Source of the DNA: an uncultured Alphaproteobacteria bacterium
Lineage (GTDB): Bacteria > Pseudomonadota > Alphaproteobacteria > Rhodobacterales > Rhodobacteraceae
Assembly: GCA_913031285.1 (NCBI GenBank)
Contig: CAJWEI010000037.1
Location: 1-35,254 of the forward strand
Length of the DNA: 35,254 nucleotides
Reading direction: 5' to 3'
The translations under genes were made by a program, and so were the position numbers. Positions 23,516 to 31,113 of this stretch are shown one piece after another. Under the pieces are notes generated by a model. The model was not told where the DNA came from, searched no databases, and saw only the letters and a program-made list of their open reading frames with translations. Every line of letters begins with the position of its first letter. The stretch's first letter is position 1.

Positions 23516-24061
23516 TTGGATTATGTTGGCTCTATTAAAGATCTTGTAGATTTGTATGGACCCCCTATGCCGGCCGCCTTACTGAAGGTTTCGAAAGAAT
23601 TGACCCCTCTTTATGAAGAATGGATAAGGGCTTCACGCTTCTGTATACTGTCAACGGTAACTGAAGAAAAAACTGATAACAGTCCCAGAGGAGACAAGGG
23701 GTCAGTTGTTAAGGTTGTTGACAGCCATACTCTCCTTTTGCCTGACTGGCCAGGCAATAACCGTTTAGATAGTCTTCGGAATATCATTTTGGACGAGCGT
23801 GCTTCTTTGATGTTCATGATTCCCGGAGTAACCACAGTAGTGCGAATAAACGGTACGGCGAAAGTTACAGTTGACCTAAAAACCAGACAAAAATTCATAA
23901 TGAAAGAAACATTACCGTCCACTGTAATTGTGTTTAAGATCAGAGAAGTTTATATCCAGTGTTCGAAAGCAGTGCTGCGTTCAGAACTATGGAACAATCA
24001 GGCCGATATAAAAGTGCCAACTCTAGCTGATATCCTTGATGAGGTACAGACTAATAAATAA
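23516..24061 (+). CDS. PPOX-type flavoprotein (MSMEG_1061-like)
   Basis: A 181-residue FMN-dependent PPOX-type protein resembling the group sometimes labelled MSMEG_1061. Landmarks are EWIRASRFCILSTVTEEKTD, SPRGDKGSVVKVVD, LLLPDWPGNNRLDSLRNI and PGVTTVVRINGTAKV, the last a strand with a conserved R-x-N-G turn. It starts at TTG 23516; upstream AAGGAAAAGCAGG supplies a binding site, and no good ATG lies near. It is the fourth PPOX-fold protein in the window and the last gene of the operon, ending 29 bases before a strong terminator hairpin. The substrate is not predictable. Confidence 0.85.
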   Translation: MDYVGSIKDLVDLYGPPMPAALLKVSKELTPLYEEWIRASRFCILSTVTEEKTDNSPRGDKGSVVKVVDSHTLLLPDWPGNNRLDSLRNIILDERASLMFMIPGVTTVVRINGTAKVTVDLKTRQKFIMKETLPSTVIVFKIREVYIQCSKAVLRSELWNNQADIKVPTLADILDEVQTNK

Positions 24062-24089
24062 ATGCTCATTCCAGCAATGCTCTACGAAG

Positions 24090-24118
24090 CGGTCTAGCTT
24101 AAATATCAAGCTAGACCG
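24090..24118. terminator. Bidirectional terminator between convergent operons
   Basis: CGGTCTAGCTT (24090-24100) pairs perfectly with AAGCTAGACCG (24108-24118) around a 7-base AAATATC loop. It lies between the last + strand PPOX gene and the end of the GMC gene on the minus strand, so it can serve both. The T-run after it on the + strand is weak. Confidence 0.8.
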
Positions 24119-24134
24119 TTGACAATTTAAGCGC

Positions 24135-25700
24135 CTACAATTCTCCGGCGTTTAAAGATTTTGCTATGTACTCTGCTTGCCGAATTGCAAGAGCAACGAT
24201 CGTCAGCGTTGGATTTGCTGCTCCTCCTGTAGTCATAACTGACCCATCTGAAACAAACAGATTTTTCACATCGTGTGCGCATCCCCATTTATTCAATACA
24301 CCGTCTTTTGGTAATTCACTCATCCTGAGTGATCCTAAATTGTGTGTGGAAGGGTATGGGGGTGTTCGATGAGCACCAATTGCACCTGCCGCCTTATACA
24401 AGGCCTCAGCTTTTTCATAAGCATACGTTCGCATAGATACGTCATTTGCGTGATCGTCATAATTCACATTTGCGACTGGTAGGCCCCATTTATCTTTGCT
24501 ACTATCGGAAAGGGTTATCCGGTTAGATGTCTGAGGCATGTCTTCACCAACAATCCACATGCCTGCAGTATTAGCATATGCATCCATCATTTCGGTGAAA
24601 TCTTCTCCCCAAGCACCCGGTTCGATAAAGCTCGCTAGAAACGATGGACCAAGGGCGAGTGTTTCCATGTAATATCCGCCAACAAAACCACGCGAAGGAT
24701 TATGTGGCTGTTCGTCAGCGATAATTCCCGCCATGGTCTCACCTCGATACATGTGTACCGGTTTTTCGAAACGCGCGTACATTGATCCTGTGAGGTGCCT
24801 CATATAATTACGGCCTACCTCTCCAGACGAATTAGCTAAACCATCAGGAAACATCGAGCTTGCACTCAGTAATAAAAGACGTGGTGATTCAATTGAGTTC
24901 CCAGCAACACAAACCACTTTCGCTGCCTGTCGGTGCAGATTTCCCTCGGCATCTAAATATAAGACTGCATCAGCCTTACCGGAAGAATTATGAGTGATCT
25001 GTACAGCATGGGAGTTGGCTCTCAACTCACACAGGCCTGTTTCTATCGCTCTAGGTATTTCTCGGACCAGAGTACTCCATTTTGATTTTTCCTTATCGCC
25101 TTGAAAATTAAAACCGTCTTGCACGGATGCAGGTCTTCCGTCGTATGGCTCTGCGTTTGTAGCATATGGTCCTGTAGCGTAACGCTTGTATCCTACTCGT
25201 TCTGCGCCGTTTGCAAAAACCTTATAGTTGTTGTTTGCAGGAAGAGGTGGTCGCCCATGTCTATGAGTAGATCCTAGTGCTTTCTCTGCTTTGTCGTAAT
25301 ATGGTTCCATCTCTTCTAAGCTTATTGGCCAGTCTAAAAGAGACGCGCCTTCTAATTTTCCATAAGTCGACAAAGCCTTAAATTCATAATCTTTAAATCT
25401 TGGCGTGGCTCCAGCCCAGTGTGTGGTGGTACCCCCGACCGCCTTTACTATCCATGCCGGTAAATCAGGAAAATCTTTTGCAACTCGCCATGAACCACTG
25501 GTGGCTCGGCCATCAAGCCAAGCCATTTGGCCAAAGGCTTCCCACTCATCGTTAACATAGTCTTCACTTGTCAGATGCGGACCAGCTTCTAGTAAAACAC
25601 AGGGTATTCCTGCCTTTGTTAATTCATATGCCATGGTACCGCCACCAGCACCCGATCCAACAATTACAACTACTTCTTCGCTATTTTCAATTTTTTTCAT
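24135..25700 (-). CDS. GMC-family oxidoreductase (FAD-dependent dehydrogenase)
   Basis: A 521-residue FAD enzyme of the glucose-methanol-choline family, of the type that pairs with gluconate-2-dehydrogenase subunit 3. The dinucleotide-binding VVVIVGSGAGGGTMAYE has GSGAGGG at 15-21, and the FAD motif VLLEAGPH follows. TTHWAGATPRF is a conserved loop. The catalytic pair is visible near the C-terminus as H453 (STHNLGSLR) and N496 (GAANPT). These enzymes oxidise alcohols, polyols or sugars, usually passing electrons to a cytochrome. No signal peptide is seen, so it is either cytoplasmic or co-exported with a partner. Its start codon overlaps the partner's stop by 4 bases (25697-25700). It is the third gene of the operon starting from the minus-strand sigma-54 site. 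The substrate could be the diol or polyol feeding the acetoin pathway; this is a guess. Confidence 0.9.
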   Translation of the reverse strand: MKKIENSEEVVVIVGSGAGGGTMAYELTKAGIPCVLLEAGPHLTSEDYVNDEWEAFGQMAWLDGRATSGSWRVAKDFPDLPAWIVKAVGGTTTHWAGATPRFKDYEFKALSTYGKLEGASLLDWPISLEEMEPYYDKAEKALGSTHRHGRPPLPANNNYKVFANGAERVGYKRYATGPYATNAEPYDGRPASVQDGFNFQGDKEKSKWSTLVREIPRAIETGLCELRANSHAVQITHNSSGKADAVLYLDAEGNLHRQAAKVVCVAGNSIESPRLLLLSASSMFPDGLANSSGEVGRNYMRHLTGSMYARFEKPVHMYRGETMAGIIADEQPHNPSRGFVGGYYMETLALGPSFLASFIEPGAWGEDFTEMMDAYANTAGMWIVGEDMPQTSNRITLSDSSKDKWGLPVANVNYDDHANDVSMRTYAYEKAEALYKAAGAIGAHRTPPYPSTHNLGSLRMSELPKDGVLNKWGCAHDVKNLFVSDGSVMTTGGAANPTLTIVALAIRQAEYIAKSLNAGEL

Positions 25701-26134
25701 GATTTCTCAGGCTCCTCATATTCGGTAATTCTTGGTTCTGGCAACCAATCAAGATCGTTAAAACCTCTGTTTACATAACCACCCAAATGGTGACTAGCAC
25801 CCTCATAACCTAGTAGTTTCCAGACATCATGGTCGCTGTATAAAGCCACTAATCCAGGACCAGTAACAGCTGCAAAGAATGCATTGCCCTCGATACTTTT
25901 TAGATGCTTTGTGGCTCCTTTAGGATCCATTTTAGCGAAGCCAGCTATCGCTAACTCCCTAATACCTGTTTGGAGGGTTAGTTTTTGTGCCGGACTGGCT
26001 TCAGAGGCCGCTATTACTGCATCAGCTGCTTTTTGATATATTTCTGTTCCAAATGTTTGATGCGGGTACAAAACTCTCAACATTTCAATTAACATTTTTC
26101 GTTCTTCAGTATTTGTCTTAGTCGACTCAGGCAT
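25697..26134 (-). CDS. Gluconate 2-dehydrogenase subunit 3-like protein
   Basis: A 145-residue helical protein of the gluconate-2-dehydrogenase subunit 3 family, the small partner of GMC-type dehydrogenases. Recognisable are the helical segment MLIEMLRVLYPHQTFGTEIY, FAAVTGPGLVALYSDHDVWKLLGYEG with the downstream HHLGGYVNRGFNDLDW, and a final EPRITEYEEP. Most family members carry a twin-arginine signal at the N-terminus that exports the complex; none is visible here (MPESTKTNTEERK). The ATG is preceded by AAAGGAGTG. It overlaps the GMC gene by 4 bases, confirming coupled synthesis. No cytochrome c subunit gene is present nearby. Confidence 0.88.
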   Translation of the reverse strand: MPESTKTNTEERKMLIEMLRVLYPHQTFGTEIYQKAADAVIAASEASPAQKLTLQTGIRELAIAGFAKMDPKGATKHLKSIEGNAFFAAVTGPGLVALYSDHDVWKLLGYEGASHHLGGYVNRGFNDLDWLPEPRITEYEEPEKS

Positions 26135-26208
26135 ATTGCACTCCTTTAATCAAAGACTTCAAACATCAAAAATTTATGACGTTTATCTTTTTATGTTTTT
26201 TAATAGTT

Positions 26209-26604
26209 CTACTTGAACCGCCCAGCCCTCTGTAAAACTTCTATTTGATAGCCGTCTGGGTCAGCTACGAAGAAAAATTTAGCCACACTTTCTCCGTTGT
26301 TTTTGAAATCAACAAGTTTTCTGGGGTTTAATCCTGCGCTGGTAAAACGCTCATGCTCTGCTTCTACGTCTTCGACTGAGACAGCCACATGGCCGTAGCC
26401 GTCACCTAGGTCGTATGACTGGGTTTGCGATTTGTTAATTGTCAATTCCAACTCAAAGTCTGTCTCTGAATTACTAAGGTATACAAGTACGAAATCTTCA
26501 AATTCTAAGCGATCAGCAACTTCCAGTGAGAACGCTAATTTATAAAATTCTATAGACCTTTTTTCTTCAAGAACCCGGATCATAGAATGAATCATTTTCG
26601 CCAT
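26209..26604 (-). CDS. VOC-family (glyoxalase I-like) metalloprotein
   Basis: A 131-residue vicinal-oxygen-chelate protein with two beta-alpha-beta-beta-beta modules. The first is MIHSMIRVLEEKRSIEFYK, with a metal-ligand histidine at position 6; the second contains DGYGHVAVSVEDVEAE and FFVADPDGYQIEVLQ, whose glutamate is a typical ligand. This matches lactoylglutathione-lyase-type (glyoxalase I) proteins. Glyoxalase activity would handle 2-oxoaldehydes such as methylglyoxal. It is the first gene downstream of the minus-strand sigma-54 promoter (26691-26707), with a leader of about 77 bases. GAGGGTG precedes the ATG. The substrate in this pathway is unknown. Confidence 0.9.
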   Translation of the reverse strand: MAKMIHSMIRVLEEKRSIEFYKLAFSLEVADRLEFEDFVLVYLSNSETDFELELTINKSQTQSYDLGDGYGHVAVSVEDVEAEHERFTSAGLNPRKLVDFKNNGESVAKFFFVADPDGYQIEVLQRAGRFK

Positions 26605-26690
26605 TTTACACCCTCTTTTTACAAAAAATAAAACGCTTAAATATAGTGCTGTTAAAAGTATTGCATTTAAACGTGTAGTTATAAATAATT

Positions 26691-26707
26691 AAGCAACGTA
26701 TGTGCCA
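26691..26707 (-). promoter_or_regulatory. Sigma-54 promoter of the VOC-GMC operon
   Basis: Read on the minus strand the sequence is TGGCACATACGTTGCTT, with GG at 26706-26705 and GC at 26694-26693 separated by exactly 10 bases. Transcription would begin near 26681. It shares the CG-TTGCTT core with the other four strong sites and lies 97 bases from the + strand site at 26804-26820, pointing the other way. Confidence 0.9.
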
Positions 26708-26803
26708 TTTGTCGATGAAGGTATGAGTAGTAGTTAGTTTGTAGGTCTATGATAAAAACACTTATCTGCCGGACGGTAAATTATAAAGATCCTTTTATGG
26801 CTC

Positions 26804-26820
26804 TGGTACAAACGTTGCTT
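26804..26820 (+). promoter_or_regulatory. Sigma-54 promoter of the Tm-1-like operon
   Basis: TGGTACAAACGTTGCTT, with GG at 26805-26806 and GC at 26817-26818. It is identical over all 17 bases to the ABC-operon promoter at 15008-15024. Transcription would start near 26830, about 53 bases before the ATG at 26883. Confidence 0.9.
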
Positions 26821-26882
26821 ATAAATAACTAACCCATAAATAGTTGTTTATCACTTACCTGTGTTAATGTTCGGAGGGTTGT

Positions 26883-28097
26883 ATGCGTTGTATTTACTTG
26901 ATTGGGACCTTTGATACCAAAAGCGACGAATTGCTTTACCTTAAATCGATTATTGAAAGAAATGACTTAAGGGTATGCCTAGTGGATGTAGGCACCAGAA
27001 GCAGTCCTGTATTGGTTGATTTTTCAAACGAAACTGTGGCCTCGCACCATCAAGATGGCGCTCAGGTAGTCCTCGGGACGAATGATAGAGGTATCGCTGT
27101 AGAAAATATGTCAATTGCTTTGTGCAACTTCATGCAACATAGAGACGACATAAGTGGTGTAATTGGCATAGGCGGCAGTGGCGGCACGGCGCTAGTGGCC
27201 CCAATGATGCAAAGAATGCCTATAGGTATACCAAAGCTTTTAGTCTCGACAGTCGCTTCTGGAAGCGTGGAGGCTTATGTAGGGACTTCAGATATCTCAA
27301 TGATGTACTCAGTTGTTGATTTTTTAGGATTGAATCCAATACTCAAGAAAATACTGAGAAATGCGGGAAATTCGATAGCCGGAATGGTTAAGGGCTTAAG
27401 CGATGAAATTGAAATTAATTCAGAAAAAAAATCGATAGGTTTAACAATGTTTGGCGTTACTACTACCTGCGTAGAAGCGTTGTGCCAGTCTTTTTCAGAA
27501 AGATTTAATTGTCTTGTTTTTCATGCGACTGGGACAGGGGGCCAATCTATGGAAAAACTTGCAGACTCCGGGCTGCTTGACGGAGTAATTGATATTACTA
27601 CTACCGAAGTTTGTGATTATTTTTTTGATGGTGTTTTCCCTTGTTTACCGACTAGATTTGATGTTTTTGCTCAGACAAAATTGCCATACGTTGGTTCCGT
27701 TGGAGCCCTCGATATGATTAATTTTGGACCTAAATCTACCGTTCCCTCAAAATATAAATCTAGAAATTTGTATGTACATAATGCTCAAGTTACTTTGATG
27801 CGAACGAATGAATCGGAAAATCACAAAATGGGTTGCTGGATCGCAGAGAAATTGAACAAAATGGATGGCGAAGTTAGATTTTTGCTACCTTTGGCAGGAG
27901 TTTCTGCAATTGATGCACCCGGTCAGCCTTTCTACGATCCAACCGCGGACGCTGCATTGTTTAAGGCGATTGAAGATAATTTAATAATCACTGAAAAAAG
28001 AAAATTGATAAAAGTGGATTGCAATATTAATGACGTTGAGTTTGCATCAGCCGCTTTAGGAGAATTTAAAGAAGCCTTTGATAGCGTGGGGAATTAA
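26883..28097 (+). CDS. Tm-1-like ATP-binding domain protein (UPF0261)
   Basis: A 404-residue protein of the Tm-1-like/UPF0261 family. It resembles the N-terminal half of the plant Tm-1 protein, which binds ATP and blocks tobamovirus replication; bacterial members have no established function. It opens IYLIGTFDTKSDELLYLKSI, then has the Gly-rich loop GIGGSGGTALVAPMM (about 97-111), GVTTTCVEALC, HATGTGGQSMEKL and ITTTEVCDYFFDG, all family landmarks. GGAGGG precedes the ATG at 26883. The stop codon directly abuts the start of the TIM-barrel gene, which corresponds to the C-terminal half of Tm-1. Expression is predicted from the sigma-54 site 26804-26820. Confidence 0.92.
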   Translation: MRCIYLIGTFDTKSDELLYLKSIIERNDLRVCLVDVGTRSSPVLVDFSNETVASHHQDGAQVVLGTNDRGIAVENMSIALCNFMQHRDDISGVIGIGGSGGTALVAPMMQRMPIGIPKLLVSTVASGSVEAYVGTSDISMMYSVVDFLGLNPILKKILRNAGNSIAGMVKGLSDEIEINSEKKSIGLTMFGVTTTCVEALCQSFSERFNCLVFHATGTGGQSMEKLADSGLLDGVIDITTTEVCDYFFDGVFPCLPTRFDVFAQTKLPYVGSVGALDMINFGPKSTVPSKYKSRNLYVHNAQVTLMRTNESENHKMGCWIAEKLNKMDGEVRFLLPLAGVSAIDAPGQPFYDPTADAALFKAIEDNLIITEKRKLIKVDCNINDVEFASAALGEFKEAFDSVGN

Positions 28098-28937
28098 ATG
28101 AAAGAAGCGATTGTAAAAAGTTTGCAAAGCAAAATCGCATCGGGGAACCCCATTATAGGTGGTGGAGCAGGGATTGGCTTATCGGCGAAATGTGAAGAAG
28201 TTGGAGGCATCGATCTAATAGTTATTTATAACTCTGGAAAGTATCGTATGGCTGGTCGAGGCTCGCTTGCGGGGCTGCTAGCATATGGCAATGCTAATGA
28301 AATTGTTGTTGAAATGGCATCCGAAGTTCTGCCCTTAATCCGGTCTACACCGGTTCTTGCCGGTGTCAATGGAACAGACCCATTTCTGATGGTTGAACCA
28401 TTTTTAAAAAAGCTAAAAACCCTTGGTTTTGCTGGCATACAAAACTTTCCAACGGTTGGTCTTATTGACGGAGTATTTCGAAAAAACCTTGAGGAAACTG
28501 GCATGAGTTATTCTCTTGAGGTTGATTTAGTCCGAGCTGCAAGTAAACACGGCCTACTCACAACTCCTTACGTGTTCTCGACTGACGATGCCATAAAAAT
28601 GACAGAAGCCGGTGCTGACATCATAGTCCCACATATGGGGTTAACAACTGGTGGAGATATTGGAGCCGAAACAAGCTTAGTATTATCAGACTGCCCGGCC
28701 AAAATCGATACTTGGGCTGCAGCAGCGAGGAAAATAAATCCAGACGTTATAGTTTTGTGTCATGGCGGCCCGATTTCCAGCCCACAGGATGCTCAGTATG
28801 TTCTAGATAATTCTATTTTTTGTCATGGTTTCTATGGAGCAAGCTCAATGGAGCGGTTACCCACAGAAAAAGCTATCGTTGACCAAGTGAAAGCGTTCAG
28901 TAGTATAAAATTAAACTCTTATCATAAAGCAAACTAA
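28098..28937 (+). CDS. TIM-barrel PEP-hydrolase-family protein (Tm-1 C-terminal half)
   Basis: A 279-residue TIM-barrel protein of the family annotated as phosphoenolpyruvate hydrolase. In plants the same domain forms the C-terminal half of Tm-1. Visible landmarks are [20 protein letters not shown], then [19 protein letters not shown], and [15 protein letters not shown], with [15 protein letters not shown] in the second half of the barrel. The start codon follows the preceding stop with no gap, so the two are translationally coupled and likely form one complex. The true reaction is not known; a PEP-mutase/hydrolase-like C-C or C-P bond chemistry is the family expectation. Confidence 0.92.
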   Translation: MKEAIVKSLQSKIASGNPIIGGGAGIGLSAKCEEVGGIDLIVIYNSGKYRMAGRGSLAGLLAYGNANEIVVEMASEVLPLIRSTPVLAGVNGTDPFLMVEPFLKKLKTLGFAGIQNFPTVGLIDGVFRKNLEETGMSYSLEVDLVRAASKHGLLTTPYVFSTDDAIKMTEAGADIIVPHMGLTTGGDIGAETSLVLSDCPAKIDTWAAAARKINPDVIVLCHGGPISSPQDAQYVLDNSIFCHGFYGASSMERLPTEKAIVDQVKAFSSIKLNSYHKAN

Positions 28938-28955
28938 AGTACGGGAGAAATAGAA

Positions 28956-29954
28956 ATGTCGTGGATAGATTCCTCAATAATGAGCCGCAAAGCAGTTGCT
29001 CGTGGAGCTACAACTGGTGAGCATTATATATCCATAGAAGACCAGGGAGAATTCCATTATGTTTATGGCGGATATGTTGATCCTACAATTTCAATAGATC
29101 CTGGTAGTATTGTAACGGTAGAAACACACGATGCCTTCGAAGGTAAAATCAAAAGTGACTCCGATATACCATCGGAGCTTCTTAATTTCCCATATTTAAA
29201 CCCTCAGTCCGGTCCAATATTTGTAAATGGTGCAGAGAAGGGAGATACATTAGCAGTTTATATTAAAAGTATAATTCCACGAGGTCCAGAACCTTCGGGC
29301 ACAACTGTGCTGCTGCCCGAGTTTGGTGGTTTAGTTGCAACCTCAGACACAGCATTACTAAATGCGCCTTTGCCGGAGCGAGTGAAAAAGTTAAATGTAG
29401 ATGTTGATTTGGGCGTTAAATGGAATGACAAAATTATGCTTCCATATGATCCATTTATCGGCACCATCGGAACATCGCCCGAAATAGAAGCAATTAGCTC
29501 TCTTGTTCCAGATTATTACGGTGGAAATATGGATTTACCAAACGTGCAACCAGGCTCGATAATATATCTACCTGTAAACTTAGAAGGTGCATTCCTTTAC
29601 TTGGGAGACTGTCACGCCGTACAAGGAGATGGAGAATTGAGTGGTGTTGCGGTAGAGATGCCCTCCACCACTTCAATTCAAGTGGATCTTATAAAAAACT
29701 GGACGATCAAGACGCCACGTCTGGAGAATAAGGAATGTTACATGACAATTGGGTCGGCAAGGCCTATGGAAGATGCTGCCCGGCAGGCCTACAGGGAACT
29801 CGTTCGCTGGCTGGCGGCAGACTTTGGTTTTGAAGAATTAGATGCTTATATGTTTCTTTCCCAAGCAGGTAGACTTCGAGTAGGTAATATGGTTGATCCA
29901 AAATATACCTTAGGGGCGTCAGTTCTGAAATCGCTAGTCGGGCTGTCAAAATAG
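28956..29954 (+). CDS. Acetamidase/formamidase family amidohydrolase
   Basis: A 332-residue enzyme of the FmdA/AmdA family, which hydrolyses short-chain amides such as formamide or acetamide to ammonia and the acid. The family hallmarks are the N-terminal IDPGSIVTVETHDAFEGKI, LPYDPFIGTIGTSPE near 170, LYLGDCHAVQGDGELSG (about 215-231) with the metal-site aspartate and histidine, and the C-terminal ADFGFEELDAYMFLSQAG. The ATG at 28956 has GGGAGAAAT upstream and is 18 bases after the TIM-barrel gene, so it belongs to the same operon. The natural amide in this pathway is unknown, and a cyclic or carbamoyl substrate linked to the pxp cluster next door is possible. Confidence 0.92.
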   Translation: MSWIDSSIMSRKAVARGATTGEHYISIEDQGEFHYVYGGYVDPTISIDPGSIVTVETHDAFEGKIKSDSDIPSELLNFPYLNPQSGPIFVNGAEKGDTLAVYIKSIIPRGPEPSGTTVLLPEFGGLVATSDTALLNAPLPERVKKLNVDVDLGVKWNDKIMLPYDPFIGTIGTSPEIEAISSLVPDYYGGNMDLPNVQPGSIIYLPVNLEGAFLYLGDCHAVQGDGELSGVAVEMPSTTSIQVDLIKNWTIKTPRLENKECYMTIGSARPMEDAARQAYRELVRWLAADFGFEELDAYMFLSQAGRLRVGNMVDPKYTLGASVLKSLVGLSK

Positions 29955-29984
29955 ATTATCTAAACGACATTAAACTGAAGAAAA

Positions 29985-30001
29985 TGGTATCCGACTTGCG
30001 G
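29985..30001 (+). promoter_or_regulatory. Weak sigma-54-like site upstream of the pxp cluster
   Basis: TGGTATCCGACTTGCGG has GG (29986-29987) and GC (29998-29999) at the correct 10-base spacing. It lacks the AC(A/G) and CG-TTGCTT of the five strong sites. It may be a weaker sixth promoter for the pxpA operon or a chance match. Confidence 0.35.
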
Positions 30002-30094
30002 CAGTTGTTCTAGGTTCTCTGCTCTTCCTAACCATGATCGCAAATCAAATCTGGATTGGTTATTTTGCATCATTAAAAGAAAAGGAAAATAAGA

Positions 30095-30826
30095 ATGGCA
30101 ATAGATATTAACTGCGATATGGGCGAAAGCTTCGGTCTATATAAATTTGGCGATGATGAGAGGATCATGCCGCTTATAGATGAAGCAAATATCGCCTGTG
30201 GATTTCATGGATCAGACCCAAACCACATGAGAGTGACAGTGGAACTTGCTAAAAAATATGGTAAGAGGGTTGGTGCCCATTTCTCACTACCAGATTTGGC
30301 TGGCTTTGGCCGTCGCGAAATGAAAATCGACCGTGACGAAATGACAAACATTGTTATCTATCAAGTAGGTGCTTTGAACGAGTTTCTCAAAATTGCAGGA
30401 ATGTCGCTTTCACATTTAAAGCCGCACGGCTCACTATATGGGATGGCTGCAAAACAGGAACACATTGCGCATGCTATCTGTGATGCAACAGAACACTTGA
30501 ACATACCAATTTATGGTTTGGCAGGGACTCTGCACGAAGAAATATATACCCAACGAGGTTTGGAATTCAGGGCCGAATACTTCGCAGATCTTGATTATGA
30601 TGACAATGGCGGCTTGATTATAACGCGAGAGCACCCAGCACAAGACCCTAAAGCAGTACTTGAAAAAACAATTCGAGCAGTTCGCGATGGCTACGTTATC
30701 AGTGCTTCTGGAGTTGAAAATCCTGTCCGTGCACAAACGATTTGTATCCACTCGGACACACCAAATGTTTTGGAGGTTGTGCAAGCAGTCAAACAAGCTT
30801 TGGCGGAAATTTCTTTCGAAGACTAG
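30095..30826 (+). CDS. pxpA: 5-oxoprolinase subunit A (LamB/YcsF family)
   Basis: A 243-residue PxpA protein. With PxpB and PxpC it forms the prokaryotic 5-oxoprolinase, which uses ATP to open 5-oxoproline to glutamate. Clear motifs are DINCDMGESFG at the N-terminus, ANIACGFHGSDPNHM, DLAGFGRREM and LKPHGSLYG. The usual AHPGYPDL segment reads AHFSLPDLAG here, a modest deviation near the active site. AAAAGGAAAATAAG precedes the ATG at 30095. It heads a five-gene run with BCCP, biotin carboxylase, pxpB and pxpC. The association with biotin-dependent carboxylase components leaves room for a related lactam or carbamoyl substrate. Confidence 0.93.
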   Translation: MAIDINCDMGESFGLYKFGDDERIMPLIDEANIACGFHGSDPNHMRVTVELAKKYGKRVGAHFSLPDLAGFGRREMKIDRDEMTNIVIYQVGALNEFLKIAGMSLSHLKPHGSLYGMAAKQEHIAHAICDATEHLNIPIYGLAGTLHEEIYTQRGLEFRAEYFADLDYDDNGGLIITREHPAQDPKAVLEKTIRAVRDGYVISASGVENPVRAQTICIHSDTPNVLEVVQAVKQALAEISFED

Positions 30827-30858
30827 TACCCATCCGTAAAAAACTAATGGAGCTTAAC

Positions 30859-31101
30859 ATGGCTAAAATTGAAATCCGTTCCCAACTGCCAGGCGTCTTT
30901 TACCGTAAACCCTCACCAGATGAGCCTACCTTTAAAGAAGTAGGCGACACGGTTAAGGCTGGTGATGCCATCGGGCTCGTAGAGGTCATGAAAACATTTC
31001 AGCAAATCAATGCAGACGCTGCTGGCATAATCGTTTCTTTTGAAGTCGAAGACTCAGATGTGATTTCGCCTGGCCAGGTTTTGGCCGTGATCGAAGGTTG
31101 A
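30859..31101 (+). CDS. Small biotin carboxyl carrier protein (pxp-linked)
   Basis: An 80-residue biotinyl-domain protein. The biotin-accepting lysine is K45 in VEVMKTFQQI, close to the standard E-A-M-K-M motif but with Val and Thr at the flanking positions. The strands around it (RSQLPGVFYRKPSPDEPTF, VGDTVKAGDAIGLVEVMK and SPGQVLAVIEG) form the usual beta-sandwich. It is just the domain, without the Pro/Ala-rich linker of the main AccB. The start is ATG 30859; the open frame extends upstream to 30742 but overlaps pxpA. It pairs with the biotin carboxylase 12 bases downstream. Confidence 0.92.
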   Translation: MAKIEIRSQLPGVFYRKPSPDEPTFKEVGDTVKAGDAIGLVEVMKTFQQINADAAGIIVSFEVEDSDVISPGQVLAVIEG

Positions 31102-31113
31102 TCGGTTAAAGTT

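Noticed and set aside
3666-26604. Long open frames on the strand opposite the aco, ABC, lipA, rpoN and GMC genes
   Set aside because: They overlap clear genes and have no motifs or start signals; they are shadows of the real coding frames.
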